Counted from the stretch's first letter, positions 1-8,434 are shown. The stretch is DNA of 64,000 nucleotides from Mycobacterium kubicae (GCF_015689175.1 NZ_CP065047.1:1116001-1180000), one strand, 5' to 3'. Translations and numbers: made by a program. Notes: generated by a model not told the origin, from the letters alone.

Positions 1-1090
1 AGGCGGCATCGCCGACACGGCAATCGTCTCCTGGCCCAGCGGGATTGCGGCACACGGCGAAGTCCGCGACAACTACGTCAATGTCTGCGACATCACCCCG
101 ACCGTCTATGACCTGTTGGGCATGACAGCGCCGGAGACGGTCAAGGGTATCCGGCAGAAGCCGTTGGACGGTGTGAGTTTAAAATCGGCACTCGACGACC
201 CGTCCGCCGACACCGGCAAGACCACCCAGTTCTAGTCCATGCTGGGCACCCGCAGCATCTGGCATCAAGGCTGGTTCGCCAACACCATTCACGCCGCCAC
301 CCCGGCCGGCTGGTCCCACTTCGAGGCCGACCGCTGGGAGCTGTTCCACATCGAAAATGACCGCAGCCAATGCCACGACCTCGCTGCCGAACATCCCGAC
401 AAGCTAGAGGAGCTCAAAGAGCTGTGGTTGTCGGAGGCGGCCAAATACAACGGCCTGCCGCTCTCGGACCTCAACCTCATGGAGACGCTGACGCGGTCGC
501 GGCCCTACCTGGTCGGCGAACGGTCCAGCTACATCTACTATCCCAACTGCGCCGACGTCGGCATCGGCGCGGCCGCCGAGCTCCGCGGTCGGTCGTTCGC
601 CATCCTGGCCGACGTCACCGTGGACACCACCGGCGCCGAAGGGGTGCTGTTCAAGCAGGGCGGCGCGCACGGCGGACACGTGCTGTTCCTCCAGGATGGC
701 CGGCTGCATTACGTGTACAACTTTCTCGGCGAGCGCCAGCAGCTGGTCTCCTCCGACGGCCCGATCCCGTTGGGCCGGCACATGTTCGGGGTTCGGTATG
801 TGCGTACCGGAACAGTGACCAACAGTCATACCCCGCTCGGGGACCTCGCGTTGTACATCGATGATCACCCGGTCGGCACCCTGGCCGAGGTGATCACTCA
901 CCCGGGTACTTTCGGGTTGGCCGGCGCCGGCATCACCGTCGGGCGTAACGGCGGGTCGGCAGTGTCCAGCCGCTACAAGGCGCCCTTCAACTTCACCGGG
1001 GGCACCATCGCGCAAGTCACCGTCGACGTATCGGGCCGGCCCTATGAAGACGTCGAAGCCGAACTCGCACTTGCCTTTTCCCGCGACTAA
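1..1090 (+). pseudogene. atsA: Arylsulfatase (atsA-like) 3' part, interrupted by an in-frame stop
   Basis: The frame is open from base 2, hits TAG at 233-235, and continues as one sulfatase-like C-terminal region to TAA at 1088-1090. Residues on both sides (TGKTTQF, stop, SMLGTRSIWHQGWF) match what I recall of M. tuberculosis AtsA (Rv0711), where a Tyr sits at the stop position, so one TAC/TAT to TAG change explains the break. The catalytic CxPxR segment lies upstream of the window. ATG 239 follows the stop by one codon but has no Shine-Dalgarno, so I do not treat 239-1090 as a separate gene. The neighbouring formylglycine-generating enzyme would be the activator of an intact copy. A sequencing error is possible. 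Confidence 0.8.
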
Positions 1091-1193
1091 GGCACCGGCG
1101 CGTCGGTTCAGGGCCGCGCCGGTGTACGTGTTGTCGGCGGTGTCGGCGCAAGACTTTGCGGTCGTCATACCCGGAACCGCGCGGTCAAACTGC

Positions 1194-1199
1194 TAGCAT
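1194..1199 (+). promoter_or_regulatory. -10 element (TAGCAT) of DUF4436 copy 1
   Basis: TAGCAT sits in the 13-mer GCTAGCATCTGAC, which recurs with small changes before all five DUF4436 paralogs. It fits the mycobacterial TANNNT -10 pattern. Here a leader of about 30 nt with a G-rich Shine-Dalgarno (GCTGGGGG) precedes the GTG start. No clear -35 is seen. Confidence 0.55.
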
Positions 1200-1236
1200 C
1201 TGACGCCTAATCGTCTCGCGAGCTGGGGGTAAACCC

Positions 1237-2190
1237 GTGACTGTGAACCCGACGCCACCGCCTCCACCTCCGACGGCGCCGACGGTGCCGACGAGCAGCG
1301 GCTTCCACGGCCGGCGCTTTGCCATCGGCTTCGGCATCGTACTGGCGGTTGTCACCGTCTATGCGTTGTCACTGGTTGGGGTTCACCTGCTGGCACGATC
1401 GGCGCCGCCGCTTCCGCCGGTGGATTTCAGTCAACATTCGGCGGACGACACCATCGTGCAGGTGCGCCTCAGTGAGGTCAAGACCGTCGCCAATCGGCTG
1501 ATGGTCAATGTCCTTGTCTATCCGAAAGATTCGCTTTACGACAAAGACTTCGGCGTGCTGACCACCAACGCGGTGGTGCGTCTGTATCCGGAGAACGACC
1601 TGGGCGATCTGCAGTATCCGGTCGGCAAGGCCCCTGCGCAGGTCGCGACCAGCATCGAGGCGCACGGGGATGCCGGGAACTGGCCGTTCGACTCCTACAA
1701 GACCGACATCATTGCGGCCGACGTCTTCACCGGGTCCGGTCCGAACCGGGAAAAGGTACCTGCCCGTGTGGAAGTGGTGGGTTACATGGACGGCTGGGAC
1801 GCGACCCTGACCCGCGTGCACGACCCCGACGAATCCGACCCCAATACCCAGGACGACGTCATCATCACGGTGCACCGGTCCAAGAGCTCGCTGATCTTCG
1901 ACATCGGAATCTGCCTGGTGCTGCTTGCGCTGCCGGCCTTGGCGCTGTGGGTGGCCATTCCCATGGCGCTGGGGCGGACGTCGTTCCTACCGCCGTTCTC
2001 GACCTGGTACGCGGCGATGCTGTTCGCCATCGTCCCGCTACGCAACATCCTGCCCGGCTCCCCACCCTTCGGCTCGTGGATCGACCAAGCGTTCGTGTTG
2101 TGGGTGTTGATAGCCCTGGTGGTGGCGATGTCACTGTTCGTCGTCGCCTGGACTCGTCAGCGAGATCGAAAGCCGCCGAAAACCGCTTGA
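1237..2190 (+). CDS. DUF4436 membrane protein, paralog 1
   Basis: 317 aa. A Pro-rich cytosolic head (residues 1-25) precedes one membrane helix (about 28-52, with the shared YALSLVGVHLL motif), a soluble domain of about 165 residues, and three C-terminal helices (about 219-244, 257-273, 286-306). The loop PLRNILPGSPPFGSWIDQA is conserved in all five copies. It resembles M. tuberculosis Rv0713, which lies beside atsA and the FGE gene Rv0712. The function is unknown; topology suggests an envelope protein with an exported middle domain. GTG start with an SD-like GGGGG. It converges with pstS, 4 nt between the stop codons. Confidence 0.85.
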   Translation: MTVNPTPPPPPPTAPTVPTSSGFHGRRFAIGFGIVLAVVTVYALSLVGVHLLARSAPPLPPVDFSQHSADDTIVQVRLSEVKTVANRLMVNVLVYPKDSLYDKDFGVLTTNAVVRLYPENDLGDLQYPVGKAPAQVATSIEAHGDAGNWPFDSYKTDIIAADVFTGSGPNREKVPARVEVVGYMDGWDATLTRVHDPDESDPNTQDDVIITVHRSKSSLIFDIGICLVLLALPALALWVAIPMALGRTSFLPPFSTWYAAMLFAIVPLRNILPGSPPFGSWIDQAFVLWVLIALVVAMSLFVVAWTRQRDRKPPKTA

Positions 2191-2194
2191 TGCA

Positions 2195-3298
2195 TCAGCT
2201 GATCGCGTCCACCGCGCCGGACACTCGGGCTTGGAAATCCGGCGACAGCGGGATGTAGCCGTGCTGGTCGAGGTCGGGTTGGCCGGGCCCGATCGCCGCC
2301 TGCAGGAAAGCCTTGACCGCCTCCGCGACGCCGGCGGTGGGGTACTTCGAGCAGACGATCTCGTAGGTGGCCAGCACGATCGGATACACATCCGGTTGCG
2401 TGGGGTTGTAGAACGACGAGATGTCGAGCACCAGGTCGTTGCCCTTACCGACGATCTTGGCCCCGGCGATCGTCTTGCCCACCGAGTCAGTGCCAATGCG
2501 CACCGGGCGCAACGACTTGCGGCTCGCTCCGGTCTTGATTTCGGCGGCGAACAGCCCTTGCTCCATGGCGTAAGACAACAAGTTGTAGGAGATCGCGCCT
2601 TCGGTGTTCTTCACTGCCGCCGAGGTGCCTTCGTTGCCGAAGGCGCCGGTGCCGACGCCGCCGCTGAAAGTCTTGCCCGTGCCCTTGTTCCACGCGCCTC
2701 CCGCAGCGGCCTGCAGGTAGTCCTGGAAGTTCTCGGTCGTGCCGGACTCGTCGTTGCGGTAGATGACGCGGATGTCCTCTGCGGGCATCGACGCGTTGAG
2801 CGCGCTGATGGCCGGATCGTCCCAGCGCTTGATCGTGCCGTTGAAGATCTTGGCCAGCGTCGGCGCGTCGAGCACCAACCGGTCGACCGCATTGAGGTTG
2901 TAGGTGATTGCCAGTGGCCCGAACACCACGGGCAGATTCCACGCGTCCGCGCCGCCACATCGCTGCTTGGCGGCAGCGTATTGCGGCCCGGTCAACGGAG
3001 TGTCCGATCCGGCGAAATCCGTTTTGCCGGCAAGGAACTCGTTGATCCCGGCGCCGGAGCCGATAGCGGAGTAGGCGAGCGACTGCCCGGGGCAGGTCTT
3101 GTGATAGGCGCTGATGAACTGGGTCATCGCGGGCGCCTGGGCGGTCGAGCCGCTGGCGGCTATCGCCTGCTTACCGCCGCACTCCACCTTGGCGCCGCTG
3201 GCGTACACCAGCGTGGTGTGGTGGGTGGAGCATGCCGACACCGCGAGGACACCCGCGGCCAGCAAGCTCGCGGCGGCAACGATTCGCTTGTGCTTCAT
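2195..3298 (-). CDS. pstS: Phosphate ABC transporter substrate-binding lipoprotein PstS
   Basis: 367 aa from the chosen ATG. It has a lipoprotein signal peptide (KHKR, hydrophobic stretch, lipobox VSAC with Cys23) followed by a PstS fold. Phosphate-binding segments are visible: [14 protein letters not shown] near the N terminus, [20 protein letters not shown], and [11 protein letters not shown]. It should capture phosphate outside the membrane for a PstCAB importer, but no pstC, pstA or pstB is in the window. The start at 3298 is preferred over upstream ATGs because it begins the signal peptide and lies 6 nt after a CTAAAT -10 box, as in leaderless mycobacterial genes. It is inserted on the opposite strand inside the DUF4436 array. 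Confidence 0.92.
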   Translation of the reverse strand: MKHKRIVAAASLLAAGVLAVSACSTHHTTLVYASGAKVECGGKQAIAASGSTAQAPAMTQFISAYHKTCPGQSLAYSAIGSGAGINEFLAGKTDFAGSDTPLTGPQYAAAKQRCGGADAWNLPVVFGPLAITYNLNAVDRLVLDAPTLAKIFNGTIKRWDDPAISALNASMPAEDIRVIYRNDESGTTENFQDYLQAAAGGAWNKGTGKTFSGGVGTGAFGNEGTSAAVKNTEGAISYNLLSYAMEQGLFAAEIKTGASRKSLRPVRIGTDSVGKTIAGAKIVGKGNDLVLDISSFYNPTQPDVYPIVLATYEIVCSKYPTAGVAEAVKAFLQAAIGPGQPDLDQHGYIPLSPDFQARVSGAVDAIS

Positions 3299-3304
3299 GA
3301 CGAC

Positions 3305-3348
3305 ATTTAGAGCCATCGAGATAGCCCGCAAACAAACTGCGGATGAAC
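3305..3348 (-). promoter_or_regulatory. pstS promoter with PHO-box-like direct repeat
   Basis: On the minus strand two adjacent 11-mers, GTTCATCCGCA and GTTTGTTTGCG (3348 to 3327), resemble the actinobacterial PHO-box consensus GKTCAYYYRSG. They overlap the expected -35 position of a CTAAAT -10 element at 3310-3305, which is 6 nt before the ATG. The arrangement suits activation by a PhoB/PhoP/RegX3-type regulator under phosphate limitation. The second repeat matches the consensus less well. Confidence 0.6.
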
Positions 3349-3413
3349 GATGGGCGTGGTAACGGCAGTTCCTAGGAAATTCCGATGTTCCCGCGCGTCG
3401 GCCGTCGGTTAGC

Positions 3414-3450
3414 TACCATCTGCACGTCCTATACGCGAAAAGCGGGAGGT
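3414..3450 (+). promoter_or_regulatory. -10 element (TACCAT) and Shine-Dalgarno of DUF4436 copy 2
   Basis: AGCTACCATCTGCAC is the local version of the motif shared by the DUF4436 copies, with TACCAT as -10 (3414-3419). GGGAGGT at 3444-3450 is a strong Shine-Dalgarno, 5 nt before ATG 3456, so this copy is leadered. A perfect TTCCTAGGAA palindrome (3369-3378) lies between this promoter and the PHO box. Confidence 0.55.
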
Positions 3451-3455
3451 AACCG

Positions 3456-4397
3456 ATGACCACGGAGGCGCCACCGACACCACCGGCATCGCCGAACCCG
3501 CCTGGCGCCGCAGGCCACGCCGCGCCACGCGACAAGGCGCGCGGACGGCGTTTGGTCATCGGTCTGGGCATCCTGTTGGCCTTCCTGCTCGTGTACATCC
3601 TTTCGCTGTTCGGTGTGCACTGGCTCTCGAAGTCGGCGGGTCCGCTCAAGGCGCCCGACCTGGGCACCGCCGAGGACACCGTGGTGCTGGTCCGGCTGGA
3701 AGAGCTGAAGACCGTTGCCAACCGGCTCTCGGTGAAGGTGCTGGTGATTCCCGAAGACAAGATGTTCGACCAGCGCCTCGACGTGCTGACCACCGACACC
3801 GCCGTGCGGTTCTACCCGGAGAACGACATGGGCGACCTCGTCTACCCGGCGGGCAAGCGGCCGGCGCAGGTCGCGACGACGCTTGAGGCCCACGGTGACC
3901 CCGGAAACTGGCCGTTCGACTCCTACACCACCGATCAGATCTCGGCCGATATCCTTGTGGGACAGGGCAGTGACCGCAAATTCGAGCCGGCTCGCGTCGA
4001 GGTGACCGGACAGATGGAAGGCTGGGATGTGAGCCTGCAACGCGCTCACAACAACGATGAGCCCGACCCGAATGTGAAAGACGACGTAATCATCACCCTG
4101 CACCGGTCCAAGGGCCCGCTGATCTTCGACCTGGGCATCTGCCTGGTGCTATTCAGCCTTCCTGCGTTGGCGTTCGCGGTGGCCATCCAGATCGCGCTGG
4201 GCAAGCGGAAGTTCGTGCCGCCCTTTGTAACCTGGTTCGCGGCAATGCTTTTCGCCGTCATACCGATCCGCAACTTCCTGCCCGGCGCACCGCCACCCGG
4301 TGCCTGGGTGGACCAGGCCCTGGTGCTCTGGGTGTTGATAGCGCTGGTCGCGGCGATGGCCATGTACATGCTGATCTGGTATCGACAATCGGACTGA
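3456..4397 (+). CDS. DUF4436 membrane protein, paralog 2
   Basis: 313 aa with the same plan as copy 1: Pro/Ala-rich head, helix with YILSLFGVHWL (about residues 38-60), soluble domain containing the shared EAHGDPGNWPFDSY and GWDVSLQRAHN motifs, then three C-terminal helices and the PIRNFLPGAPPPGAWVDQA loop. ATG with a strong GGGAGGT Shine-Dalgarno. Its stop is 4 nt before the GTG of the FGE gene, so the two are probably cotranscribed and translationally coupled. That links this membrane family with sulfatase maturation. Biochemical function unknown. Confidence 0.87.
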   Translation: MTTEAPPTPPASPNPPGAAGHAAPRDKARGRRLVIGLGILLAFLLVYILSLFGVHWLSKSAGPLKAPDLGTAEDTVVLVRLEELKTVANRLSVKVLVIPEDKMFDQRLDVLTTDTAVRFYPENDMGDLVYPAGKRPAQVATTLEAHGDPGNWPFDSYTTDQISADILVGQGSDRKFEPARVEVTGQMEGWDVSLQRAHNNDEPDPNVKDDVIITLHRSKGPLIFDLGICLVLFSLPALAFAVAIQIALGKRKFVPPFVTWFAAMLFAVIPIRNFLPGAPPPGAWVDQALVLWVLIALVAAMAMYMLIWYRQSD

Positions 4398-4401
4398 CGC
4401 T

Positions 4402-5295
4402 GTGCTGACCGAGCTGGTAGACGTGCCTGGCGGCAAATTCCGCATGGGTTCGACCAGCTTCTACCCGGAGGAAGCGCCGATCCACACGGTGGCCGTGGAA
4501 GCCTTCGCGGTCGAGCGACATCCCGTCACCAACGCTCAGTTCGCCGAATTCGTCGCGGCCACCGGCTATGTGACCATCGCCGAGCAGCCGATCGACCCGG
4601 CACTCTATCCGGGAGCGGATCCGGCCGACTTGTGCGCTGGCGCAATGGTTTTCCGGCCCACCGCAGGGCCCGTCGACTTGCGCGACTGGCGGCAGTGGTG
4701 GACGTGGGTGCCCGAAGCCTCGTGGCGTCACCCGTTCGGTCCGGATGGCCCGGACAGCACCGATGCGGACCGAGCCGACCACCCCGTGGTACAGGTCGCC
4801 TATCCGGACGCCGCGGCGTACGCGCGGTGGGCCGGGCGGCGACTACCCACCGAGGCGGAGTGGGAGTACGCGGCGCGCGCCGGTGCCACGACCACCTACG
4901 CCTGGGGCGACGAGGCGACACCGGATGGCCAGTTGATGGCCAATACCTGGCAGGGCCGGTTTCCTTTCCGCAACGACGGGGCGCTCGGCTGGGTGGGGAC
5001 CTCACCGGTCGGTGCCTTCGCGCCCAACGGATTCGGCTTGCTCGACATGATCGGCAATGTCTGGGAATGGACGACTACGAAGTTCTCCGCACACCACCGG
5101 CTTGATCAGCCCCCGAAGGCATGCTGCACGCCGTCGGGGCCCCCCGATCCGACCGTCAGCCAAACCTTGAAGGGCGGCTCGCACCTGTGCGCGCCGGAGT
5201 ATTGCCATCGTTATCGGCCGGCCGCGCGATCACCCCAGTCCCAGGACACCGCGACCACCCACATCGGGTTTCGCTGCGTGGCCGCGTCTAAGTAG
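4402..5295 (+). CDS. Formylglycine-generating enzyme (sulfatase-modifying factor)
   Basis: 297 aa, near the size of M. tuberculosis FGE (Rv0712). It oxidises the active-site Cys of sulfatases to C-alpha-formylglycine in a copper-dependent reaction with O2. Family signs: the N-terminal GGKFRMGSTSFYPEEAP, the central LPTEAEWEYAARAG, GNVWEWT, and the C-terminal GGSHLCAPEYCHRYRP and IGFRC. The two copper-binding cysteines are Cys263 and Cys268. GTG start, coupled to the upstream DUF4436 gene. It stays intact although the adjacent sulfatase is broken, so it probably serves sulfatases encoded elsewhere. Confidence 0.94.
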   Translation: MLTELVDVPGGKFRMGSTSFYPEEAPIHTVAVEAFAVERHPVTNAQFAEFVAATGYVTIAEQPIDPALYPGADPADLCAGAMVFRPTAGPVDLRDWRQWWTWVPEASWRHPFGPDGPDSTDADRADHPVVQVAYPDAAAYARWAGRRLPTEAEWEYAARAGATTTYAWGDEATPDGQLMANTWQGRFPFRNDGALGWVGTSPVGAFAPNGFGLLDMIGNVWEWTTTKFSAHHRLDQPPKACCTPSGPPDPTVSQTLKGGSHLCAPEYCHRYRPAARSPQSQDTATTHIGFRCVAASK

Positions 5296-5376
5296 CCCAG
5301 CAAACCCTCAGGTTAAGCCGCGATGGCCGCTGAGTGACGGCGCTTCGAACGCCGCGCGCGCCCGGTGAGGGTTCGC

Positions 5377-5382
5377 TAGCCT
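5377..5382 (+). promoter_or_regulatory. -10 element (TAGCCT) of DUF4436 copy 3
   Basis: GCTAGCCTGACGCC directly precedes the GTG at 5389. The 6 nt between hexamer and start codon place the transcription start at the start codon, implying a leaderless mRNA. Confidence 0.55.
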
Positions 5383-5388
5383 GACGCC

Positions 5389-6360
5389 GTGACCGCTGAG
5401 GCGCCGCCGACCGAGGCTCCAGAAACCCAGAGTCTGCCAACCGCGGCTGCGCCGCCAACCGCGGCGGCGCCGAAGAAGTCGCGCAAGCCGCGTGTCCTGG
5501 TCGGGGTGGCGGTGCTGGTGGCCGTCGTCTCCACCTACGCCCTGTCGTTGCTCGCGGTCCATTTGCTGGAACGGTCCGAGGGGCCGCTGCCGCCGCTGGA
5601 CCTGGGCTCGGCCGGCGCCGAGGAAACGATCGTCCAGTTGCGCCTGGAGGAGCTCAAGACGGTCGCGAATCGGCTGACCGTCAATGTGCTTGTGTATCCG
5701 GGGGATTCGCTCTACGACAAACGTTTCGACGTGCTGACCACCGACATCGCGGTACGGCTGTATCCACGCAGTGACTTGGGTGATCTGCAATTCCCGGCTG
5801 GGAAGACGCCGGCGCAAGTGAGCACGACGATCGAGGCGCACGGCGATCCAGGCAACTGGCCGTTCGACACCTACAAGACCGAACAGCTTTCGGCTGATGT
5901 GTTGGTGGGCACCGGCGACAACCGCAGGAGGATTCCCGCACGGGTCGAGGTGACCGGATCACTGGACGGGTGGGAAGTCGCACTCGCGCGTGTTCATTCC
6001 AGCGGTGATCCCGGGCCGGCTTCGCGCGTGCAGGGCAACAACGCCGACGTCGTCGTCAAACTGCAACGGGCGAAAGGTCCGCTTATCTTCGACCTGTTCA
6101 TCTGCGCAGTCCTCGTGACCTTGCCGACGCTGGCGCTGCTGGTGGCGGTCCCCATGGCAATGGGGAGGCGAAAGTTCGTGCCTCCGTTCGCAACCTGGTA
6201 TGCGGCCAACCTTTTCGCCATCGTCCCGCTCCGCAACATCCTGCCCGGCTCTCCACCGCCCGGGGCGTGGATCGACCAAGCCATCGTGCAGTGGGTGCTG
6301 ATCGCGCTGACCGTGGCGATGAGTCTGTACATCCTCGCCTGGGTTAGGCAGTCGGACTGA
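5389..6360 (+). CDS. DUF4436 membrane protein, paralog 3 (Rv0713-like position)
   Basis: 323 aa. The Ala/Pro/Thr-rich head (1-38) is the longest of the set, followed by a helix with YALSLLAVHLL, the soluble domain (EAHGDPGNWPFDTY, GWEVALARVH) and three C-terminal helices ending in a QSD tail like copy 2. By position after the FGE gene it is the best counterpart of M. tuberculosis Rv0713. GTG start with no Shine-Dalgarno and a -10 box 6 nt upstream. An extra short insert (PASRVQGNNAD) lies before the first C-terminal helix. Function unknown. Confidence 0.86.
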   Translation: MTAEAPPTEAPETQSLPTAAAPPTAAAPKKSRKPRVLVGVAVLVAVVSTYALSLLAVHLLERSEGPLPPLDLGSAGAEETIVQLRLEELKTVANRLTVNVLVYPGDSLYDKRFDVLTTDIAVRLYPRSDLGDLQFPAGKTPAQVSTTIEAHGDPGNWPFDTYKTEQLSADVLVGTGDNRRRIPARVEVTGSLDGWEVALARVHSSGDPGPASRVQGNNADVVVKLQRAKGPLIFDLFICAVLVTLPTLALLVAVPMAMGRRKFVPPFATWYAANLFAIVPLRNILPGSPPPGAWIDQAIVQWVLIALTVAMSLYILAWVRQSD

Positions 6361-6398
6361 GCCTTCGCTGAATGGCGGCTGGCCGCTGTGCCGGTTGC

Positions 6399-6404
6399 TA
6401 CGAT
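6399..6404 (+). promoter_or_regulatory. -10 element (TACGAT) of DUF4436 copy 4
   Basis: GCTACGATCTGACCCC ends 8 nt after the hexamer at GTG 6413. The same spacing occurs at copy 5. It supports GTG 6413 rather than the upstream TTG 6395 as the start, and suggests a leaderless or nearly leaderless transcript. Confidence 0.55.
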
Positions 6405-6412
6405 CTGACCCC

Positions 6413-7348
6413 GTGTCGCATGACCAGGCGGTGACCGCAGCCGACGATTCCGTGGACGCTGCACCGACACCTGAACCCAAGCACATGTCGCGAAGAAAGC
6501 ACCTTGTGCTGGACACGTGCATCATCGTCGGCGTTGCGGTTCTCTACGTCTTGTCGTTGCTGGGCTATCACTGGCTGGCCAGCACGCCGGGACCCTTACC
6601 CAAGCCGGACGTCGGCACCACCGCGGACACCGTGGTGTTGGTGCGCTTCGAGCAACTGCACACCGTCGCCAACCGGCTTGACGTGAAAGTTCTTGTGTTG
6701 CCAGATGATTCGATGACCGATAGACGTCTCAACGTGATCACCGTCGATGCCACGGTGCGTCTGTACCCCGGTAACGACTCGGGCGACCTGCACTATCCGG
6801 TCGGTAAAACACCTGCCCAGGTGGCCACGACCATCGAGGCCCATGGCGACCCGGCGAACTGGCCGTTCGACACTTACACCACCGACCCCATCCACGCCGA
6901 CATGCTGGTGGGGTCCGGGGAGCACCGCGCGCCCAAACCCGCCCGGGTGGAAGTCACCGGAACCCTGGATGGTTGGGACATCCGCGTCCAGCGGGTAGGA
7001 GATTCCAGTAGCAGCGTGTCGGATCGTCCCGACGACGTTGTCATCACCCTGCAAAGAGCCAAGGGTCCGTTGGTGTTCGACCTCGGCATCTGTCTGGTGC
7101 TCTTCACGCTGCCGACTCTCGCGCTGTTCGTCGCGATCCAGATGGTTACGGGCCGAAGGGAATTCTTGCCGCCGTTCGGCACCTGGTACGCCGCGATGTT
7201 GTTCGCCGTGGTGCCACTGCGCAACATCCTTCCCGGCTCGCCGCCGATGGGTTCGTGGATCGATCAGGCCGTGGTGATCTGGGTGCTCATCGCCCTGGCT
7301 ACGGCGATGGTGATTTACATCGCCGCGTGGTACCGGCATGCCCGTTAG
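6413..7348 (+). CDS. DUF4436 membrane protein, paralog 4
   Basis: 311 aa from GTG 6413; an in-frame TTG at 6395 would overlap the promoter and is rejected. Architecture as the other copies: one N-terminal helix (VLYVLSLLGYHWL), soluble domain with TIEAHGDPANWPFDTY and GWDIRVQRVGD, and three C-terminal helices. It is closest to copy 5 (shared LGYHWL/FGYHWL, LVFDLGICLVL and AAWYR endings), so 4 and 5 look like the most recent duplication. A short hairpin (GGCAAG/CTTGCC, 7358-7376) without a T-tract follows the stop. Function unknown. Confidence 0.85.
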   Translation: MSHDQAVTAADDSVDAAPTPEPKHMSRRKHLVLDTCIIVGVAVLYVLSLLGYHWLASTPGPLPKPDVGTTADTVVLVRFEQLHTVANRLDVKVLVLPDDSMTDRRLNVITVDATVRLYPGNDSGDLHYPVGKTPAQVATTIEAHGDPANWPFDTYTTDPIHADMLVGSGEHRAPKPARVEVTGTLDGWDIRVQRVGDSSSSVSDRPDDVVITLQRAKGPLVFDLGICLVLFTLPTLALFVAIQMVTGRREFLPPFGTWYAAMLFAVVPLRNILPGSPPMGSWIDQAVVIWVLIALATAMVIYIAAWYRHAR

Positions 7349-7475
7349 GTGCTTATCGGCAAGGTAGCAACTTGCCCTGCGGCTAGCGGAGTCCGCCGTG
7401 TTAAGGCTGGTGGCGCGCCATGTTAAATGCTGGTAGCGCAGCTCATTCCAAGCTGCTAGCAAACACTTACGTTGC

Positions 7476-7481
7476 TAACAT
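7476..7481 (+). promoter_or_regulatory. -10 element (TAACAT) of DUF4436 copy 5
   Basis: GCTAACATCACGCTCC leads straight to GTG 7490, with 8 nt between hexamer and start, as at copy 4. The 140-nt gap upstream has several other TAGC-rich short repeats (GCTGGTAGC, GCTGCTAGC) that may be decayed copies of the motif. Confidence 0.5.
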
Positions 7482-7489
7482 CACGCTCC

Positions 7490-8434
7490 GTGACGGTTCA
7501 GAAGGAACACGTCCTGGCCGAGACCTTCGCGCTGCCCGCCAACGGGAATGTCGTCGCGCCCGCGCCATCTGTCCGGAGACGCCGCAGACGGCATTTCCTG
7601 GTCGATGTCGGCATTGTCGTCGGAGTCGTCGTCGTCTACGTGCTGTCGCTGTTCGGCTATCACTGGCTTGCCACCGCACCCGGTCCGCTTCCCGAGCCCG
7701 ACCTCAGCACCGTCGATAACACGGTGGTGTTGGTGCGCATCGAGCAACTGCACCACGCCGAGCACAGACTGGACGTGAAAGTGCTTGTGATGCCCGATGA
7801 TTCGATGGTCGATAAGCGCCTGGGCGTACTGACCGTGGATACCTCGGTGCGGTTCCTGCCGCGCAACGACCTGGGGGACCTGCAGTATCCGATCGGCAAG
7901 TCGCCGGCGCAGGTGGCCACCACCATTCCCGCCCACGGCGAACCCGGCGACTGGCCTTTCGATACCTATCGAACCGACACCATCCAGGCCGACGTGCTCG
8001 TCGGGTCCGGCGACAACCGTCAATACAAACCGGCTCGGGTGGAAGTCACCGGGTTGATGGAAGGCTGGGACATCTCGGTGACCCGGGTCGGGCGCAACAG
8101 CGTGGATCCGGCCCGTCCGGACAACGTCATCATCACTTTGCAGCGGGCTAAGGGGCCGCTGGTGTTCGACCTCGGCATCTGCTTGGTGCTCATCACGCTG
8201 CCGACCTTGGCGCTGTTCGTCGCGATCCAGATGCTAACGGGACGGCGGAAGTTCCTGCCGCCGTTCTCGACGTGGTATGCCGCGATGTTGTTCGCCGTCG
8301 TGCCGTTACGCAATATCCTGCCGGGCGCGCCGCCGACGGGGTCCTGGATTGATCAGGCCGTCGTCATCTGGGTGCTGATAGGGCTGGCCACGGCGCTGGT
8401 CCTCTATGTCGCCGCATGGTATCGATCTGAGTAG
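7490..8434 (+). CDS. DUF4436 membrane protein, paralog 5
   Basis: 314 aa from GTG 7490; the in-frame TTG 7472 falls inside the -10 region and is rejected. N-terminal helix with VVYVLSLFGYHWL, soluble domain with AHGEPGDWPFDTY and GWDISVTRVGR, three C-terminal helices. It differs from the other copies in the usually conserved EELKTVANRL segment, which reads EQLHHAEHRL. It ends the five-copy array; the next gene belongs to an unrelated family. Function unknown. Confidence 0.85.
   Translation: MTVQKEHVLAETFALPANGNVVAPAPSVRRRRRRHFLVDVGIVVGVVVVYVLSLFGYHWLATAPGPLPEPDLSTVDNTVVLVRIEQLHHAEHRLDVKVLVMPDDSMVDKRLGVLTVDTSVRFLPRNDLGDLQYPIGKSPAQVATTIPAHGEPGDWPFDTYRTDTIQADVLVGSGDNRQYKPARVEVTGLMEGWDISVTRVGRNSVDPARPDNVIITLQRAKGPLVFDLGICLVLITLPTLALFVAIQMLTGRRKFLPPFSTWYAAMLFAVVPLRNILPGAPPTGSWIDQAVVIWVLIGLATALVLYVAAWYRSE

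Noticed and set aside
239..1090. Independent gene starting at ATG 239
   Set aside because: The sequence is the continuation of the upstream sulfatase frame in the same phase, and there is no Shine-Dalgarno.
404..1168. 254-residue minus-strand frame over the sulfatase region
   Set aside because: Mirror frame caused by third-position GC; composition is unlike a protein family and the plus strand is clearly sulfatase-coding.
2231..3310. 359-residue plus-strand frame over pstS
   Set aside because: Exactly antisense to the PstS coding sequence and without a start signal.
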